A stretch of DNA of 64,000 bases from Micrococcus endophyticus (lineage in GTDB: Bacteria > Actinomycetota > Actinomycetes > Actinomycetales > Micrococcaceae). The position numbers and the translations under genes were made by a program. Positions 44,210 to 53,357 of the stretch are shown here, one piece after another (the first letter of the stretch is position 1; the number at the start of each line of letters is the position of its first letter). Below the pieces are notes generated by a model, which did no database searches, had not been told where the DNA came from, and was given only the letters and a program-made list of their open reading frames with translations. The stretch is from NCBI RefSeq assembly GCF_014205115.1, contig NZ_JACHMW010000001.1:1054001-1118000 (forward strand), given 5' to 3'.

Positions 44210-45534
44210 CGGGTGCGGTCGGACAGCTCGACGTCGGCGCCGAGGCCCTGGAGCTTGTCCATGAAGTGCTCGTAGCCGCGGTTGATGATCTCCAGGCCGG
44301 TGGCGGTGGAGGTCCCCTCGGCCGCGAGGGCCGCGATCAGGTGCGAGAAGCCGCCGCGCAGGTCCGGGATGTCGATCTCGACGCCGCGCAGCGGCGTCGG
44401 GCCCGAGATCACGGCGGAGTGCAGGAAGTTGCGCTGGCCGAAGCGGCACGGCACGGAGCCCAGGCACTCGCGGTGCAGCTGGATGGAGGCGCCCATGCGC
44501 ACGAGCGCGTCGGTGAAACCGAAGCGGTTCTCGTACACGGTCTCGTGCACGATCGAGACGCCCTTGGCCTGGGTCAGCGCCACCACGAGGGGCTGCTGCC
44601 AGTCGGTCATGAAGCCGGGGTGCACGTCCGTCTCGAGCACGAGCGGGTTCAGGTCTCCCCCGGCGTGCCAGAAGCGGATGCCGTCGTCGACCACGTCGAA
44701 CTCGCCGCCGATCTTGCGGTACGTGTTCAGGAACGCGGTGAGGTCGCGCTGGGACGCGCCGCGCACGAAGATGTCGCCGCCGGTGGCCAGGGCCGCCGAG
44801 GCCCAGGAGGCGGACTCGTTGCGGTCCGGCAGCGCCTCGTGGTTGTAGCCGCGCATCTCGGTCACGCCCTCGATGCGGATGGTGCGGTCCGTCTGCACGG
44901 TGATGATCGCGCCCATCTTCTGGAGCACGGCGATGAGGTCGTGGATCTCCGGCTCGACGGCGGCGCCCTTGAGCTCGGTGATGCCCTCGGCCTTCACCGC
45001 GGTCAGCAGCACCTGCTCGGTGGCGCCCACGGACGGGTAGGGCAGCTCGAGCTTGGCGCCGTGCAGGCCCTTGGGGGCGGAGATGGAGATGCCGCCCGGG
45101 CGCTTGTCCACGACGGCGCCGAAGTTGCGCAGCACGGCCAGGTGGTAGTCGATCGGCCGGTCGCCGATCTTGCAGCCGCCCAGGTCGGGGATGAAGGCCT
45201 CGCCGATGGCGTGCATGAGCGGGCCGCAGAAGAGGATCGGGATGCGCGAGTCGCCGGCGTGGGCGTCGATCTCGGCGGTGAGGGCGGACTTCACCCCGGC
45301 CGGGTCCATGGTGATCCGACCGGACTCCTTGTCCCACTGCACGGAGACGCCGTGTATCTCGAGGAGGGAGCTGACGACGTCGACGTCCTTGATCTCCGGG
45401 ATGCTGCGCAGCACGGAAGGGGTGTTGCCCAGGAGCGCGGCCACCATGGCCTTGGGGACCAGGTTCTTGGCCCCGCGCACGGTCACCTCGCCGGTCAGCG
45501 GCTTCCCGCCATGGATCGTCAACAGCTTCGCCAT
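44206..45534 (-). CDS. murA: UDP-N-acetylglucosamine 1-carboxyvinyltransferase
   Basis: 442 residues, first committed step of peptidoglycan synthesis (enolpyruvyl transfer from PEP to UDP-GlcNAc). GAKN at 21-24 holds the conserved K and N, DLGGCKIGDRPIDYH contains the fosfomycin-target cysteine (C121), and ENRFGFTDALVRMGA and the D-L-R-G-G motif near the end are family marks. ATG at 45534 with GAGGAAGG upstream. Cysteine at the fosfomycin site means this enzyme should be fosfomycin-sensitive unless resistance lies elsewhere. Confidence 0.96.
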   Translation of the reverse strand: MAKLLTIHGGKPLTGEVTVRGAKNLVPKAMVAALLGNTPSVLRSIPEIKDVDVVSSLLEIHGVSVQWDKESGRITMDPAGVKSALTAEIDAHAGDSRIPILFCGPLMHAIGEAFIPDLGGCKIGDRPIDYHLAVLRNFGAVVDKRPGGISISAPKGLHGAKLELPYPSVGATEQVLLTAVKAEGITELKGAAVEPEIHDLIAVLQKMGAIITVQTDRTIRIEGVTEMRGYNHEALPDRNESASWASAALATGGDIFVRGASQRDLTAFLNTYRKIGGEFDVVDDGIRFWHAGGDLNPLVLETDVHPGFMTDWQQPLVVALTQAKGVSIVHETVYENRFGFTDALVRMGASIQLHRECLGSVPCRFGQRNFLHSAVISGPTPLRGVEIDIPDLRGGFSHLIAALAAEGTSTATGLEIINRGYEHFMDKLQGLGADVELSDRTR

Positions 45535-45610
45535 GGGCGTGTCCTTCCTCAGCGCGGCCGAGGGCCACGGTCTCGGCGACTCCCGCCCGGAGGCGGGGGT
45601 CGCATGAACG

Positions 45611-45642
45611 GGCACCGCCCCCCGGGCGCGGCGGGCGGTGCC
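45611..45642 (-). terminator. Hairpin between leuD and murA
   Basis: A 10-bp stem (45611-45620 with 45633-45642), 12-nt loop. It lies downstream of the candidate murA promoter (45656-45661), so it could end the leuCD transcript or be part of the murA leader. A second 6-bp hairpin lies at 45582-45597. Confidence 0.45.
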
Positions 45643-45655
45643 GGAATCGCCTCCC

Positions 45656-45661
45656 AGCATA
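45656..45661 (-). promoter_or_regulatory. Candidate -10 box of murA
   Basis: TATGCT on the minus strand, 122 bases before the murA start. A TTGCGG about 19 bases upstream could be a poor -35. Confidence 0.3.
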
Positions 45662-45745
45662 GAGGTTCGACAGGGTCGGACCGCAACGGCGCGGGCCCCC
45701 TCGACGCGCGTCGCCCCAGCGGTCGGCCCGCCGCACGACCCCCGC

Positions 45746-46351
45746 TCAGCCCGCGGTGCGCGCGGGCAGCGTGGTGGGCTTGTAGGAGGGGCGGGCGCGC
45801 TCGTAGGCGTCGATCTCGTCCTGGTGGTCCAGGGTGACGGCGATGTCGTCCAGGCCCTCGAGCAGGCGGTGGCGCGTGTCATCGTCGATCTGGAACGGGG
45901 CGGTCACGTCCCCGCACTCCACGGTGCGGGAGACCAGGTCCACGGTGACGGCGGTGCCCGGCCGGTTCTCCAGCTCCTTCCAGATCCGCTCCACGTCCTC
46001 CTGCTCCACCTGCGCGGCCACGAGGCCCTGCTTGGCGGAGTTGCCGCGGAAGATGTCCGCGAAGCGCGGGGAGATCACGGCGCGGAAGCCGTAGTCCTTG
46101 AGCGCCCACACGGCGTGCTCGCGGGAGGAGCCGGTGCCGAAGTCCGAGCCGGCCACCAGCACGGTGCCGGCACTGAAGGGCTCGGTGTTGAGGATGAAGT
46201 CGGGGTCCTGGCGCCAGCCGGCGAACAGGGCGTCCTCGAAGCCGGTGCGCGAGATGCGCTTGAGGTAGACCGCCGGGATGATCTGGTCGGTGTCCACGTT
46301 GGACGCACGCAGCGGCACGCCGATGCCGGTGTGGGTGGTGAACTTCTCCAT
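45746..46351 (-). CDS. leuD: 3-isopropylmalate dehydratase, small subunit
   Basis: 201 residues. With LeuC it isomerises 2- to 3-isopropylmalate in leucine synthesis. [30 protein letters not shown] at the start (split by the usual turn) and [21 protein letters not shown] are the swivel-domain signatures. ATG at 46351 has AGGAGG upstream inside the leuC end; 3 bases separate the two genes, so they are translated together. Confidence 0.96.
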   Translation of the reverse strand: MEKFTTHTGIGVPLRASNVDTDQIIPAVYLKRISRTGFEDALFAGWRQDPDFILNTEPFSAGTVLVAGSDFGTGSSREHAVWALKDYGFRAVISPRFADIFRGNSAKQGLVAAQVEQEDVERIWKELENRPGTAVTVDLVSRTVECGDVTAPFQIDDDTRHRLLEGLDDIAVTLDHQDEIDAYERARPSYKPTTLPARTAG

Positions 46352-46354
46352 GGC

Positions 46355-47809
46355 TCAGGCCTCCTGGGGGGTGAGGGCGGGCAGGTCGGACGGGCTGGCC
46401 AGGCGGCCCAGCACGGCGGTGGCGGCGGCCACCACCGGGGAGACCAGGTGGGTGCGCCCGCCCTTGCCCTGGCGGCCCTCGAAGTTGCGGTTGGACGTGG
46501 ACGCGCAGCGCTCGCCGGGGGCGAGCTGGTCCGGGTTCATGCCCAGGCACATGGAGCAGCCGGCGAAGCGCCACTCCGCCCCGAAGTCCTCGAACACCCG
46601 GTCGAGGCCTTCGTCCATGGCCTGCAGGCGCACGCGGGCTGAGCCGGGCACCACCATGACGCGCAGCCCCTCGGCCTTCTTCCGGCCCTTGACGACCTCG
46701 GCGAAGGCGCGGAGGTCCTCGATGCGGGAGTTGGTGCACGAGCCCATGAACACGGTGTCCACCGCCACCTCCTTCATGGGGGTGCCGGGGGTGAGGTCCA
46801 TGTAGCCCAGCGCCTTGCGGGCGGACTCCTGGGCCACGGGGTCGTCGAAGTCCTCGGGCGCGGGCACCGCGCCGTTCAGGCTCACGCCCTGGCCGGGGTT
46901 GGTGCCCCACGTGACGAACGGCTCGAGCTCGTCCGCGTCGATGACCACCTCGGCGTCGAACTCGGCGCCCTCGTCCGTGGCCAGGGTCCGCCAGTGCTCG
47001 ACGGCGGCGTCCCAGTCGGCGCCCTCGGGCGCGTGCGGGCGGCCCTTGAGGTAGGCGAACGTGGTCTCGTCCGGGGCGACCATGCCTGCGCGGGCGCCAG
47101 CCTCGATGGACATGTTGCAGATGGTCATCCGGCCTTCCATGGAGAGGCTGCGGATGGCCTCGCCGCGGTACTCCAGGACGAAGCCCTGGCCGCCGCCGGT
47201 GCCGATCTTCGCGATCACGGCCAGGATGACGTCCTTGGCGGTGACGCCCGGGCGCAGGGTGCCGTCCACGGTGATCGCCATGGTCTTGAAGGGCTTCAGG
47301 GGCAGCGTCTGGGTGGCGAGCACGTGCTCCACCTCGGAGGTGCCGATGCCGAAGGCCAGGGCGCCGAACGCGCCGTGGGTGGAGGTGTGCGAGTCGCCGC
47401 AGACCACGGTCAGCCCGGGCTGGGTGAGGCCCAGCTGGGGGCCGACCACGTGGACGATGCCCTGCTCGGCGTCGCCGAGCGGGTGCAGGCGGACGCCGAA
47501 CTCCGCGGCGTTGGCGCGCAGGGTCTCGATCTGGGTGCGGGAGGTGGGGTCCGCGATCGGCTTGTCGATCTCCAGCGTGGGGGTGTTGTGGTCCTCCGTG
47601 GCGATCGTCAGGTCCGGGCGGCGCACGGGGCGGCCGGCCAGGCGCAGGCCCTCGAAGGCCTGGGGGCTGGTCACCTCGTGGACGAGGTGCAGGTCGATGT
47701 AGAGCAGGTCGGGGGTGCGGGAGGAGCCCTCGCCCTCGCCGTGCACCACCACGTGCTCGTCCCAGACCTTCTCGGCCAGCGTCCTCGGCCGCGTCGTCTC
47801 GCTCGTCAT
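46355..47809 (-). CDS. leuC: 3-isopropylmalate dehydratase, large subunit
   Basis: 484 residues of the aconitase-type catalytic subunit. The [4Fe-4S] ligands are C358 in [14 protein letters not shown] and C418 and C421 in [33 protein letters not shown] and [14 protein letters not shown] are further family motifs. ATG at 47809 with CAGGAAGG upstream. The gene faces the divergent IclR-type regulator at 48040; 230 bases between them carry a palindromic site, so leucine-linked repression is probable. Confidence 0.97.
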   Translation of the reverse strand: MTSETTRPRTLAEKVWDEHVVVHGEGEGSSRTPDLLYIDLHLVHEVTSPQAFEGLRLAGRPVRRPDLTIATEDHNTPTLEIDKPIADPTSRTQIETLRANAAEFGVRLHPLGDAEQGIVHVVGPQLGLTQPGLTVVCGDSHTSTHGAFGALAFGIGTSEVEHVLATQTLPLKPFKTMAITVDGTLRPGVTAKDVILAVIAKIGTGGGQGFVLEYRGEAIRSLSMEGRMTICNMSIEAGARAGMVAPDETTFAYLKGRPHAPEGADWDAAVEHWRTLATDEGAEFDAEVVIDADELEPFVTWGTNPGQGVSLNGAVPAPEDFDDPVAQESARKALGYMDLTPGTPMKEVAVDTVFMGSCTNSRIEDLRAFAEVVKGRKKAEGLRVMVVPGSARVRLQAMDEGLDRVFEDFGAEWRFAGCSMCLGMNPDQLAPGERCASTSNRNFEGRQGKGGRTHLVSPVVAAATAVLGRLASPSDLPALTPQEA

Positions 47810-47933
47810 GTGCCGCACCTTCCTGCTCACGCACCTGTGGGTCCTCGCCCGGCGCGCGGCGCCGGGGATCTCGTCCCCCACTCTGGATCGGCGCCGGGCG
47901 GATCTCGACTACGACCCCGATTGTCCCAGAGTA

Positions 47934-47948
47934 TGAGATCGCGTCTCA
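47934..47948. promoter_or_regulatory. Inverted repeat between leuC and the IclR regulator, probable operator
   Basis: TGAGA-N5-TCTCA lies mid-gap, 125 bases before leuC and 92 bases before the regulator start. On the minus strand it overlaps a CATACT that could be the leuC -10. IclR-type regulators next to leuCD (NdgR, LtbR) act at this promoter in related Actinobacteria. Confidence 0.55.
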
Positions 47949-48027
47949 CAGATCGGACACGTGACGGCGGGGGACGCTCCCGCGTCACGCGGCCCGTTCC
48001 CCCGGTCCGTCCGGACCGTGAGACGAC

Positions 48028-48033
48028 TAGGAT
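48028..48033 (+). promoter_or_regulatory. -10 box of leaderless IclR-type gene
   Basis: TAGGAT, 6 bases before the ATG at 48040, so transcription should begin at or beside the start codon. Confidence 0.6.
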
Positions 48034-48039
48034 CACGGC

Positions 48040-48816
48040 ATGACCGCTGAGCCCGCCCGCGCGCAGGCCGACGACGACGTCCTCGGCCCCTCCCTCCACC
48101 GCCACCCCAGCGGGGTCGGCGTCGTGGACAAGTCCGTGGCCATCCTCGACGCGCTCGAGTCCGGCCCCGCCACCCTCGCCCAGCTCGTGACCGCCACCGG
48201 GATCGCCCGGCCCACGCTGCACCGGCTCGCCGCGGCGCTCACGCACCACCGCCTCGTGGGCAAGGACCTGCAGGGCCGCTACGTGCTCGGCACCCGGCTG
48301 GCCGAGCTCGCCTCCGCCGCCGGCGAGGACCGCCTCACCACCGCCTCCGGCCCCGTCCTGCTCTGGCTGCGCGACGCCACCGGGGAGAGCGCCCAGGTAT
48401 TCCGCCGCCAGGCCGACTCCCGCGTCTGCGTGGCCAGCGCCGAGCGGCCCTGGGGCCTGCGCGACACCATCCCCGTGGGCGCCCGCATGTCCATGAAGGC
48501 CGGCTCCGCCGCCCAGGTCCTACTGGCCTGGGAGGACCACGAGCGCCTCGTGGAGGGGCTCGCCGGCGCCGTGTTCACCCCCACCGTGCTGGCGGCCGTG
48601 CGGCGCCGGGGCTGGGCCCAGTCGCTCGCCGAGCGCGAGCCCGGCGTCGCCTCCGTGTCCGCACCCGTGCGCGGGCCCAGCGGCCGGGTCATCGCGGCCG
48701 TGTCCATCTCCGGCCCGCTCGAGCGGCTTTCCCGCCAGCCCGGCCGCAACCACGCGGACGCCGTCGTCGCCGCCGCCACCCGCCTCACCGAGCTGATCCG
48801 CGCCGGCGAGGCCTGA
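48040..48816 (+). CDS. IclR-family regulator (NdgR/LtbR-like)
   Basis: 258 residues. HTH near 38-66 (ESGPATLAQLVTATGIARPTLHRLAAAL), then the IclR ligand-binding domain: GRYVLGTRLAELASAAGEDRL, SAQVFRRQADSRVCVASAE, PVGARMSMKAGSAAQVLLAW and SVSAPVRGPSGRVIAAVSISGPLERLSRQ. It is divergent from leuCD, the arrangement of the amino acid regulators NdgR (Streptomyces) and LtbR (Corynebacterium). Expected to control leuCD in response to leucine or its precursor. A strong terminator follows at 48834-48870. Confidence 0.9.
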   Translation: MTAEPARAQADDDVLGPSLHRHPSGVGVVDKSVAILDALESGPATLAQLVTATGIARPTLHRLAAALTHHRLVGKDLQGRYVLGTRLAELASAAGEDRLTTASGPVLLWLRDATGESAQVFRRQADSRVCVASAERPWGLRDTIPVGARMSMKAGSAAQVLLAWEDHERLVEGLAGAVFTPTVLAAVRRRGWAQSLAEREPGVASVSAPVRGPSGRVIAAVSISGPLERLSRQPGRNHADAVVAAATRLTELIRAGEA

Positions 48817-48833
48817 GGCCGCGCCGCGCGCCC

Positions 48834-48870
48834 GGGGCGCCACCGCGGGGTCGCACCGCGGTGGCGCCCC
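48834..48870 (+). terminator. Intrinsic terminator after IclR gene
   Basis: Perfect 15-bp stem (48834-48848 with 48856-48870), 7-nt loop, followed by GTTCTT, the only hairpin here with a T-rich end. Confidence 0.85.
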
Positions 48871-48941
48871 GTTCTTCCGTCGTTCATCCGCGGGGCCTAG
48901 CGTCGGGGCCGTCCCCGCACGCCACGCCGAAGGAGCCCGCA

Positions 48942-50402
48942 GTGACCCACCCGAGCGCGCCCGCCGCCCCCGCCGAGCAGGACCGCGCCCCGCGGCTGTC
49001 CGTGATCGGCACCGGCTACCTGGGCGCCACGCACGCCGCCTGCATGTCCGAGCTGGGCTTCGAGGTGCTCGGCGTGGACGTGGACCCGGAGAAGATCGCC
49101 CGGCTCTCCCGCGGCGAGGTCCCCTTCCACGAGCCCGGCCTGCCGGAGCTGCTGCGGACCCACGTGGAGAGCGGCCGCCTGCGCTTCACCACGGACGTGG
49201 CCGAGGCCGCCCGCTGGGCGGACGTGCACTTCGTCGGCGTCGGCACGCCGCAGAAGGTGGGCGAGTCCGGCGCGGACCTGCGGTACGTGGACGCCGCCCT
49301 CGCCTCCCTGGCCGCCGCGATCGACCGGGACGCCCTGATCGTGGGCAAGTCCACGGTGCCCGTGGGCACGGCCCGCCGCCTCGCCGCGATGGTGCGGCGG
49401 GTGCGGGCCGAGGCCGGGCTGCCGGGCGAGGTGGAGCTGGCCTGGAACCCCGAGTTCCTGCGCGAGGGCTTCGCCGTGAAGGACACGCTGACCCCGGACC
49501 GCCTGGTGATCGGCACGGACGGCACGCGCGCCGAGCCGGTGCTGCGCCGCGTCTACGCCCGCCAGCTCGCGGCGGACACGCCGTGGATCAGCACGGACCT
49601 GGAGACGGCGGAGCTGGTCAAGGTGGCGGCCAACGCGTTCCTGGCCACGAAGATCTCCTTCATCAACGCGTTCTCCGAGATCACGGAGGCCGTGGGCGGG
49701 GACATCGGCACGCTCGCGGACGCGATCGGGCACGACGCGCGGATCGGGCGCCGGTTCCTCAATGCCGGCGTGGGCTTCGGCGGCGGCTGCCTGCCCAAGG
49801 ACATCCGCGCGCTGCAGGCGCGCGTCTCCGAGCTGGGCCTGGACCGCACGATGCGCTTCCTGGCCGAGGTGGACGACATCAACCTGCGCCGCCGCGACCG
49901 CGTGGTGGACCTGGCCGTCCAGGTGCTCTCCGCGGCGCGCGACGCCGGCCGGGGCGAGGCCGCGGCGTACGGGGGCAAGACGACGGGGTCCGGCGTGGAG
50001 GTGCTCCGGGGCGCGCGGATCGCCGTGCTCGGGGTGACCTTCAAGCCCGACTCGGACGACGTGCGCGACTCCCCCGCCCTCGACGTGGCCAACCGGCTCT
50101 ACACGGCCGGTGCGGACGTGCGCGTGCACGACCCGGAGGGCAACGCGAACGCCGCCGCCCGCTTCCCCCGCCTGGACTACGTGGACTCCCTCGAGGAGGC
50201 GGTCGAGGGCGCGGAGCTCACCCTGCTGCTGACCGAGTGGCAGGCGTTCCGCGAGATGGACCCCGCGGCGGTCGGCGCGCTGGTGGACGCGCGGCTGCTC
50301 ATCGACGGGCGCAACGTCCTGGACGTGGCGGCGTGGGCCGAGCACGGCTGGACCGTGGTGGGCCTGGGCCACCGCTTCGACCCCGCCGCACTCGGCGCCT
50401 GA
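48942..50402 (+). CDS. UDP-glucose/GDP-mannose dehydrogenase family, UDP-glucose 6-dehydrogenase-like
   Basis: 486 residues. GTG at 48942 has AAGGAG 7 bases upstream. SVIGTGYLGATHAACMSELGF near 18-38 is the NAD fold; VGKSTVPVGTARRLA, WNPEFLREGFAV, and the catalytic cysteine C283 in GFGGGCLPKDIRAL. FGGGCLPKD is the UDP-glucose dehydrogenase version of the motif (the UDP-HexNAc enzymes in this window have GGHCI). It would make UDP-glucuronate. TAGCGT at 48898-48903 is a possible -10. It is outside the main polysaccharide locus. The insert AARDAGRGEAAAYGGKTTGSGVE in the C-terminal domain is longer than usual. Confidence 0.9.
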   Translation: MTHPSAPAAPAEQDRAPRLSVIGTGYLGATHAACMSELGFEVLGVDVDPEKIARLSRGEVPFHEPGLPELLRTHVESGRLRFTTDVAEAARWADVHFVGVGTPQKVGESGADLRYVDAALASLAAAIDRDALIVGKSTVPVGTARRLAAMVRRVRAEAGLPGEVELAWNPEFLREGFAVKDTLTPDRLVIGTDGTRAEPVLRRVYARQLAADTPWISTDLETAELVKVAANAFLATKISFINAFSEITEAVGGDIGTLADAIGHDARIGRRFLNAGVGFGGGCLPKDIRALQARVSELGLDRTMRFLAEVDDINLRRRDRVVDLAVQVLSAARDAGRGEAAAYGGKTTGSGVEVLRGARIAVLGVTFKPDSDDVRDSPALDVANRLYTAGADVRVHDPEGNANAAARFPRLDYVDSLEEAVEGAELTLLLTEWQAFREMDPAAVGALVDARLLIDGRNVLDVAAWAEHGWTVVGLGHRFDPAALGA

Positions 50403-50415
50403 GGCCGCGGCGGGC

Positions 50416-51603
50416 TCAGCCGCCGAAGGGGTCCCAGCCGGCCTCGGGCAGCTCCCGGTGCCCGGCGGGCGCCGGGGCGCCGGCGGGTTCGAGCCGGCCG
50501 ATGCGGACGAACCCGGCCGGCAGCACGGTCTCCGGCCACGCCAGCCCGAGCAGTCCGTAGTCCTCGCCCCCGCCGGTCACGAGCGACTCGGCGGACACGC
50601 CCGCGAGCGCAGCCACGCCCCGCAGCGGCGCGGCGGCCTCGGCCAGCCACGCCGCGTCGATCCACGGGACGGGCGGCGGGGCCTCGGCCGAGGCGGCGGC
50701 CCCGGTGGCGGCGGCCATCCGGTGCGCGTCCCGGCCGAGGCCGTCGGAGACGTCCATCAGGGTGAGGATCCCGGCCTCGACGGCGGCCGGGCCCAGCGCC
50801 AGCGGCGGGCGCGGACGCAGCTGGGCGCGGACGGCGCGCGCGAGGTCGCGGGCGCCCGGCCGGTCCTCCGGGGGCAGGGCCGCGGCGCGGCGGGCGAGCT
50901 CGTCCCGGTCCGTGAGCAGCAGGGCCAGCCCGGCGGCGGCCCAGCCGGGGCCGGGCCGGGCGGCGCTGGGACGGAGGGCACCGGATCGGGCGGCGCCGGA
51001 TGAGCCCGGGGCGTCCTGGGCGTGCACGAGGTCGGCGCCCTCGGCGAGCACGCGCTCCCGCGCCGCCGGGGCGGGCGCCCGGCACAGCACGCCGGCCGGG
51101 TGGGGGTCGCCGAGCACGGTCACGGCGGCGTGGACGCGCTCCCCCGTGCCCAGGTCCCCGCCGGCCACCCGGCATCCCGGGGCGCCGAGCCGGTCGACGG
51201 CGCCCACCACGCCCGCGGCGAAGGAGCGCACCCAGGCCAGGGGCGTCGTCGGGGGCAGAGTGAGGGCGGTGACGAGCGCGGAGGCGGTGCCGCCCATCGC
51301 GTTGACGTCGGAGAGGTTCTGCGCGACGGCCTTCCAGCCGGCGTCGTGGCCGCGGGTGCGCACGCCGGCGGGCCAGCGGTGCAGGAAGTCCGTGCCCTCG
51401 CCCATCGCGTCCGTGGAGACGAGCGTGCCGCCGCGCGGGGCGGGGACGAGGGCGGCGTCGTCGCCCGGGGCCACGGTGCCGGGCGGCCAGTGCCCGGGCC
51501 GCACGGCCGGGGCCAGCCCGTCCAGGACCACGCGCAGCAGCTGCGCCTCGGTCACCTCGCCGACGGTCCTCCCGTCGGAGGGCCGCCCGCCCGCCGGGGT
51601 CAC
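50416..51603 (-). CDS. thiL: Thiamine-monophosphate kinase
   Basis: 395 residues. Phosphorylates thiamine phosphate to the diphosphate. Motifs APGDDAALVPAPRGGTLVSTDAMGEG, NLSDVNAMGG, VAGGDLG, LMDVSDGLGRD and VTGGGEDYGLLGL are all ThiL. GTG at 51603 overlaps the upstream GTPase stop (GTGA); an alternative GTG at 51555 would start nearer the TVGEV motif. A Ser/Gly/Ala-rich insert of about 25 residues (AQDAPGSSGAARSGALRPSA) splits the middle domain. Confidence 0.92.
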   Translation of the reverse strand: MTPAGGRPSDGRTVGEVTEAQLLRVVLDGLAPAVRPGHWPPGTVAPGDDAALVPAPRGGTLVSTDAMGEGTDFLHRWPAGVRTRGHDAGWKAVAQNLSDVNAMGGTASALVTALTLPPTTPLAWVRSFAAGVVGAVDRLGAPGCRVAGGDLGTGERVHAAVTVLGDPHPAGVLCRAPAPAARERVLAEGADLVHAQDAPGSSGAARSGALRPSAARPGPGWAAAGLALLLTDRDELARRAAALPPEDRPGARDLARAVRAQLRPRPPLALGPAAVEAGILTLMDVSDGLGRDAHRMAAATGAAASAEAPPPVPWIDAAWLAEAAAPLRGVAALAGVSAESLVTGGGEDYGLLGLAWPETVLPAGFVRIGRLEPAGAPAPAGHRELPEAGWDPFGG

Positions 51604-53357
51604 CGGCGCCCGCGGCGGGCCGTGGCGCCGGCGGCGCGGGCCACGGCGTCGCGGAACGCGTGGAACCGGTCCACCTCCGCGCGCACCGGGTCCACCACGA
51701 GCCGGCGTCCGACGTCGGTGGTCCCCTCCTCGAGGCGCCGGCGGGCCCGGCGCCCGCGCGAGGCCGCCGTGATGCGGGTCAGCGGGATCGCCAGCAGGGC
51801 CAGCAGGACGCCGAGGGCGAGGCCGCCGACGAGCAGCAGGGTGGGGATGGGGAAGCCCTCGACCACCGGGGCCGGCGGCAGCGGGAACTGCAGGTAGGCC
51901 GCGAGCGCGAGCACGCCCAGCCAGCCGGCGCCCACGACCGCGGTGAGCAGGGCGAGCCACTGCAGGACGTTGAGCACGGGGTGCCACCAGCTGCCGCGGC
52001 CCGCCCCGAGGTCGGTGGCGGCGATCGCCTGGTCCACGGCGTCCGGCACCTGCTCGGCGTGGGCGCGTCCGGCGCGGCGCACGGAGGCGGCCCACGGCTC
52101 GGGGGCCCCGGCCGCGGCCGCGGTGACGAGGGTGCGGACGGCGCCGTCCACCACGGCCTTCTGCGTGCCCGTGCGCTCAGGGAGCGAGGTGCGGTGCAGG
52201 GCGGGGTCGCGGCCGACCTCGTCCCGGTCGCGGCGGGCGGCCGGGCGGTCGGGCATCAGGTGCAGCCGGCGCAGGGGGTCCGCGCGGAAGGAGTGCATCC
52301 AGCGCAGCACGGGCCAGCTGGTCTGCTTGGCCGAGCGCAGGCGGTAGGAGCCCTCCACGGCGCGCACCACGGCGGGCACGCCGCCGGCGGTGGCCAGGTC
52401 GCGCCCGAGGCGCTGCTCGTCCCCCGGTCCGACGCCGGCCGGCTCGCCCTCGCCGGAGGCGGCGTCGAGGTCCCGGGCGCGGGCGGCGACGTCGGCGCCC
52501 AGGCGCTCCGCCGCGGCCCCGCGGCGCTCGACGATGGCGGCGATCTGCCGACCGACCTCCTCGAGGCCCTCGCCGGTGCGGGCGGAGACCGGCAGGACGC
52601 GCACGTCCCCGAGGCCGTGGCCCGAGAGCATGCGGCGCAGGGAGGCCAGGACGGTGTCCCGGTCCCGCACGGACAGGCGATCCACCTGGTTGAGCAGCAC
52701 GAGGGTCACGGCGGCGTGCGAGCCCATGGTGGCCAGGAACTCGCGGTGGAGCACGGCGTCCGCGTACTTCTCCGGGTCCACCACCCACACGAGCACGTCC
52801 ACGTGCCCGGCCAGGCGGGACGTGATCTCCCGGTTGGACAGCTCCACCGAGTCGATGTCCGGCAGGTCCAGCAGGATCAGGCCCGTGGCGTCCGCGCCCT
52901 CGCGGTGGCCCAGGCCGAGGAAGCCGGGCCGGCCGTCGTCCAGGACGGGCGCCTCGTCCAGCAGGTGGCGACGGCGGACGCCGAGCCAGTCCAGCAGGGC
53001 GGCGGCGCCGCCGCCCTCGCCCGTGCCGTCGCCGTCCGCGCCGGCGTCCAGGCCCTGGCCGCGGCCCACGCCCCACACCGCGGCGAGCGGCTCGGACGTG
53101 GTGGGGCGGGTGGCTGCCACGCGGGCCAGGTCCCGCCCGGTGAGCGCGTTGAAGAGGGAGGACTTGCCGGAGCCGGTGGCGCCGAAGAAGCCCACCACGG
53201 TGTGCTCGGCCGAGAGGGCCTGGCGCTCGCCCGCGGCGCGGACGGTGGCGTCGGCGTCGGCCACCACGGCCTCGGGCAGGCGGTCCCGGCCCAGGTCGGC
53301 GGCGGTGCCGAGGGCCTCGAGGCGGGCGGCGAGCGAGGGGGCGTCGCGGCGGCTCAT
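51600..53357 (-). CDS. P-loop GTPase with C-terminal membrane segments (YfjP/dynamin-like)
   Basis: 585 residues. The G1 loop GATGSGKSS is at 59-67, LLDLPDIDSVELSNRE holds G3 (D-x-P-D), LVLLNQVDRLSVRD is G4 (N-Q-V-D) and SARTGEGL resembles G5. Two hydrophobic stretches (about 455-485, WLALLTAVVGAGWLGVLALA, and 500-525, PTLLLVGGLALGVLLALLAI) make a membrane hairpin. Proteins of this type in Actinobacteria usually come as an adjacent pair and resemble dynamin-like membrane-remodelling GTPases. The first copy here is the gene ending at 53354, overlapped by 4 bases. A role in envelope stress or septum is guesswork. Confidence 0.85.
   Translation of the reverse strand: MSRRDAPSLAARLEALGTAADLGRDRLPEAVVADADATVRAAGERQALSAEHTVVGFFGATGSGKSSLFNALTGRDLARVAATRPTTSEPLAAVWGVGRGQGLDAGADGDGTGEGGGAAALLDWLGVRRRHLLDEAPVLDDGRPGFLGLGHREGADATGLILLDLPDIDSVELSNREITSRLAGHVDVLVWVVDPEKYADAVLHREFLATMGSHAAVTLVLLNQVDRLSVRDRDTVLASLRRMLSGHGLGDVRVLPVSARTGEGLEEVGRQIAAIVERRGAAAERLGADVAARARDLDAASGEGEPAGVGPGDEQRLGRDLATAGGVPAVVRAVEGSYRLRSAKQTSWPVLRWMHSFRADPLRRLHLMPDRPAARRDRDEVGRDPALHRTSLPERTGTQKAVVDGAVRTLVTAAAAGAPEPWAASVRRAGRAHAEQVPDAVDQAIAATDLGAGRGSWWHPVLNVLQWLALLTAVVGAGWLGVLALAAYLQFPLPPAPVVEGFPIPTLLLVGGLALGVLLALLAIPLTRITAASRGRRARRRLEEGTTDVGRRLVVDPVRAEVDRFHAFRDAVARAAGATARRGRR

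Noticed and set aside
50403-50415. Terminator between the Ugd gene and thiL
   Set aside because: Only 13 bases between convergent stops and no stem of useful length.
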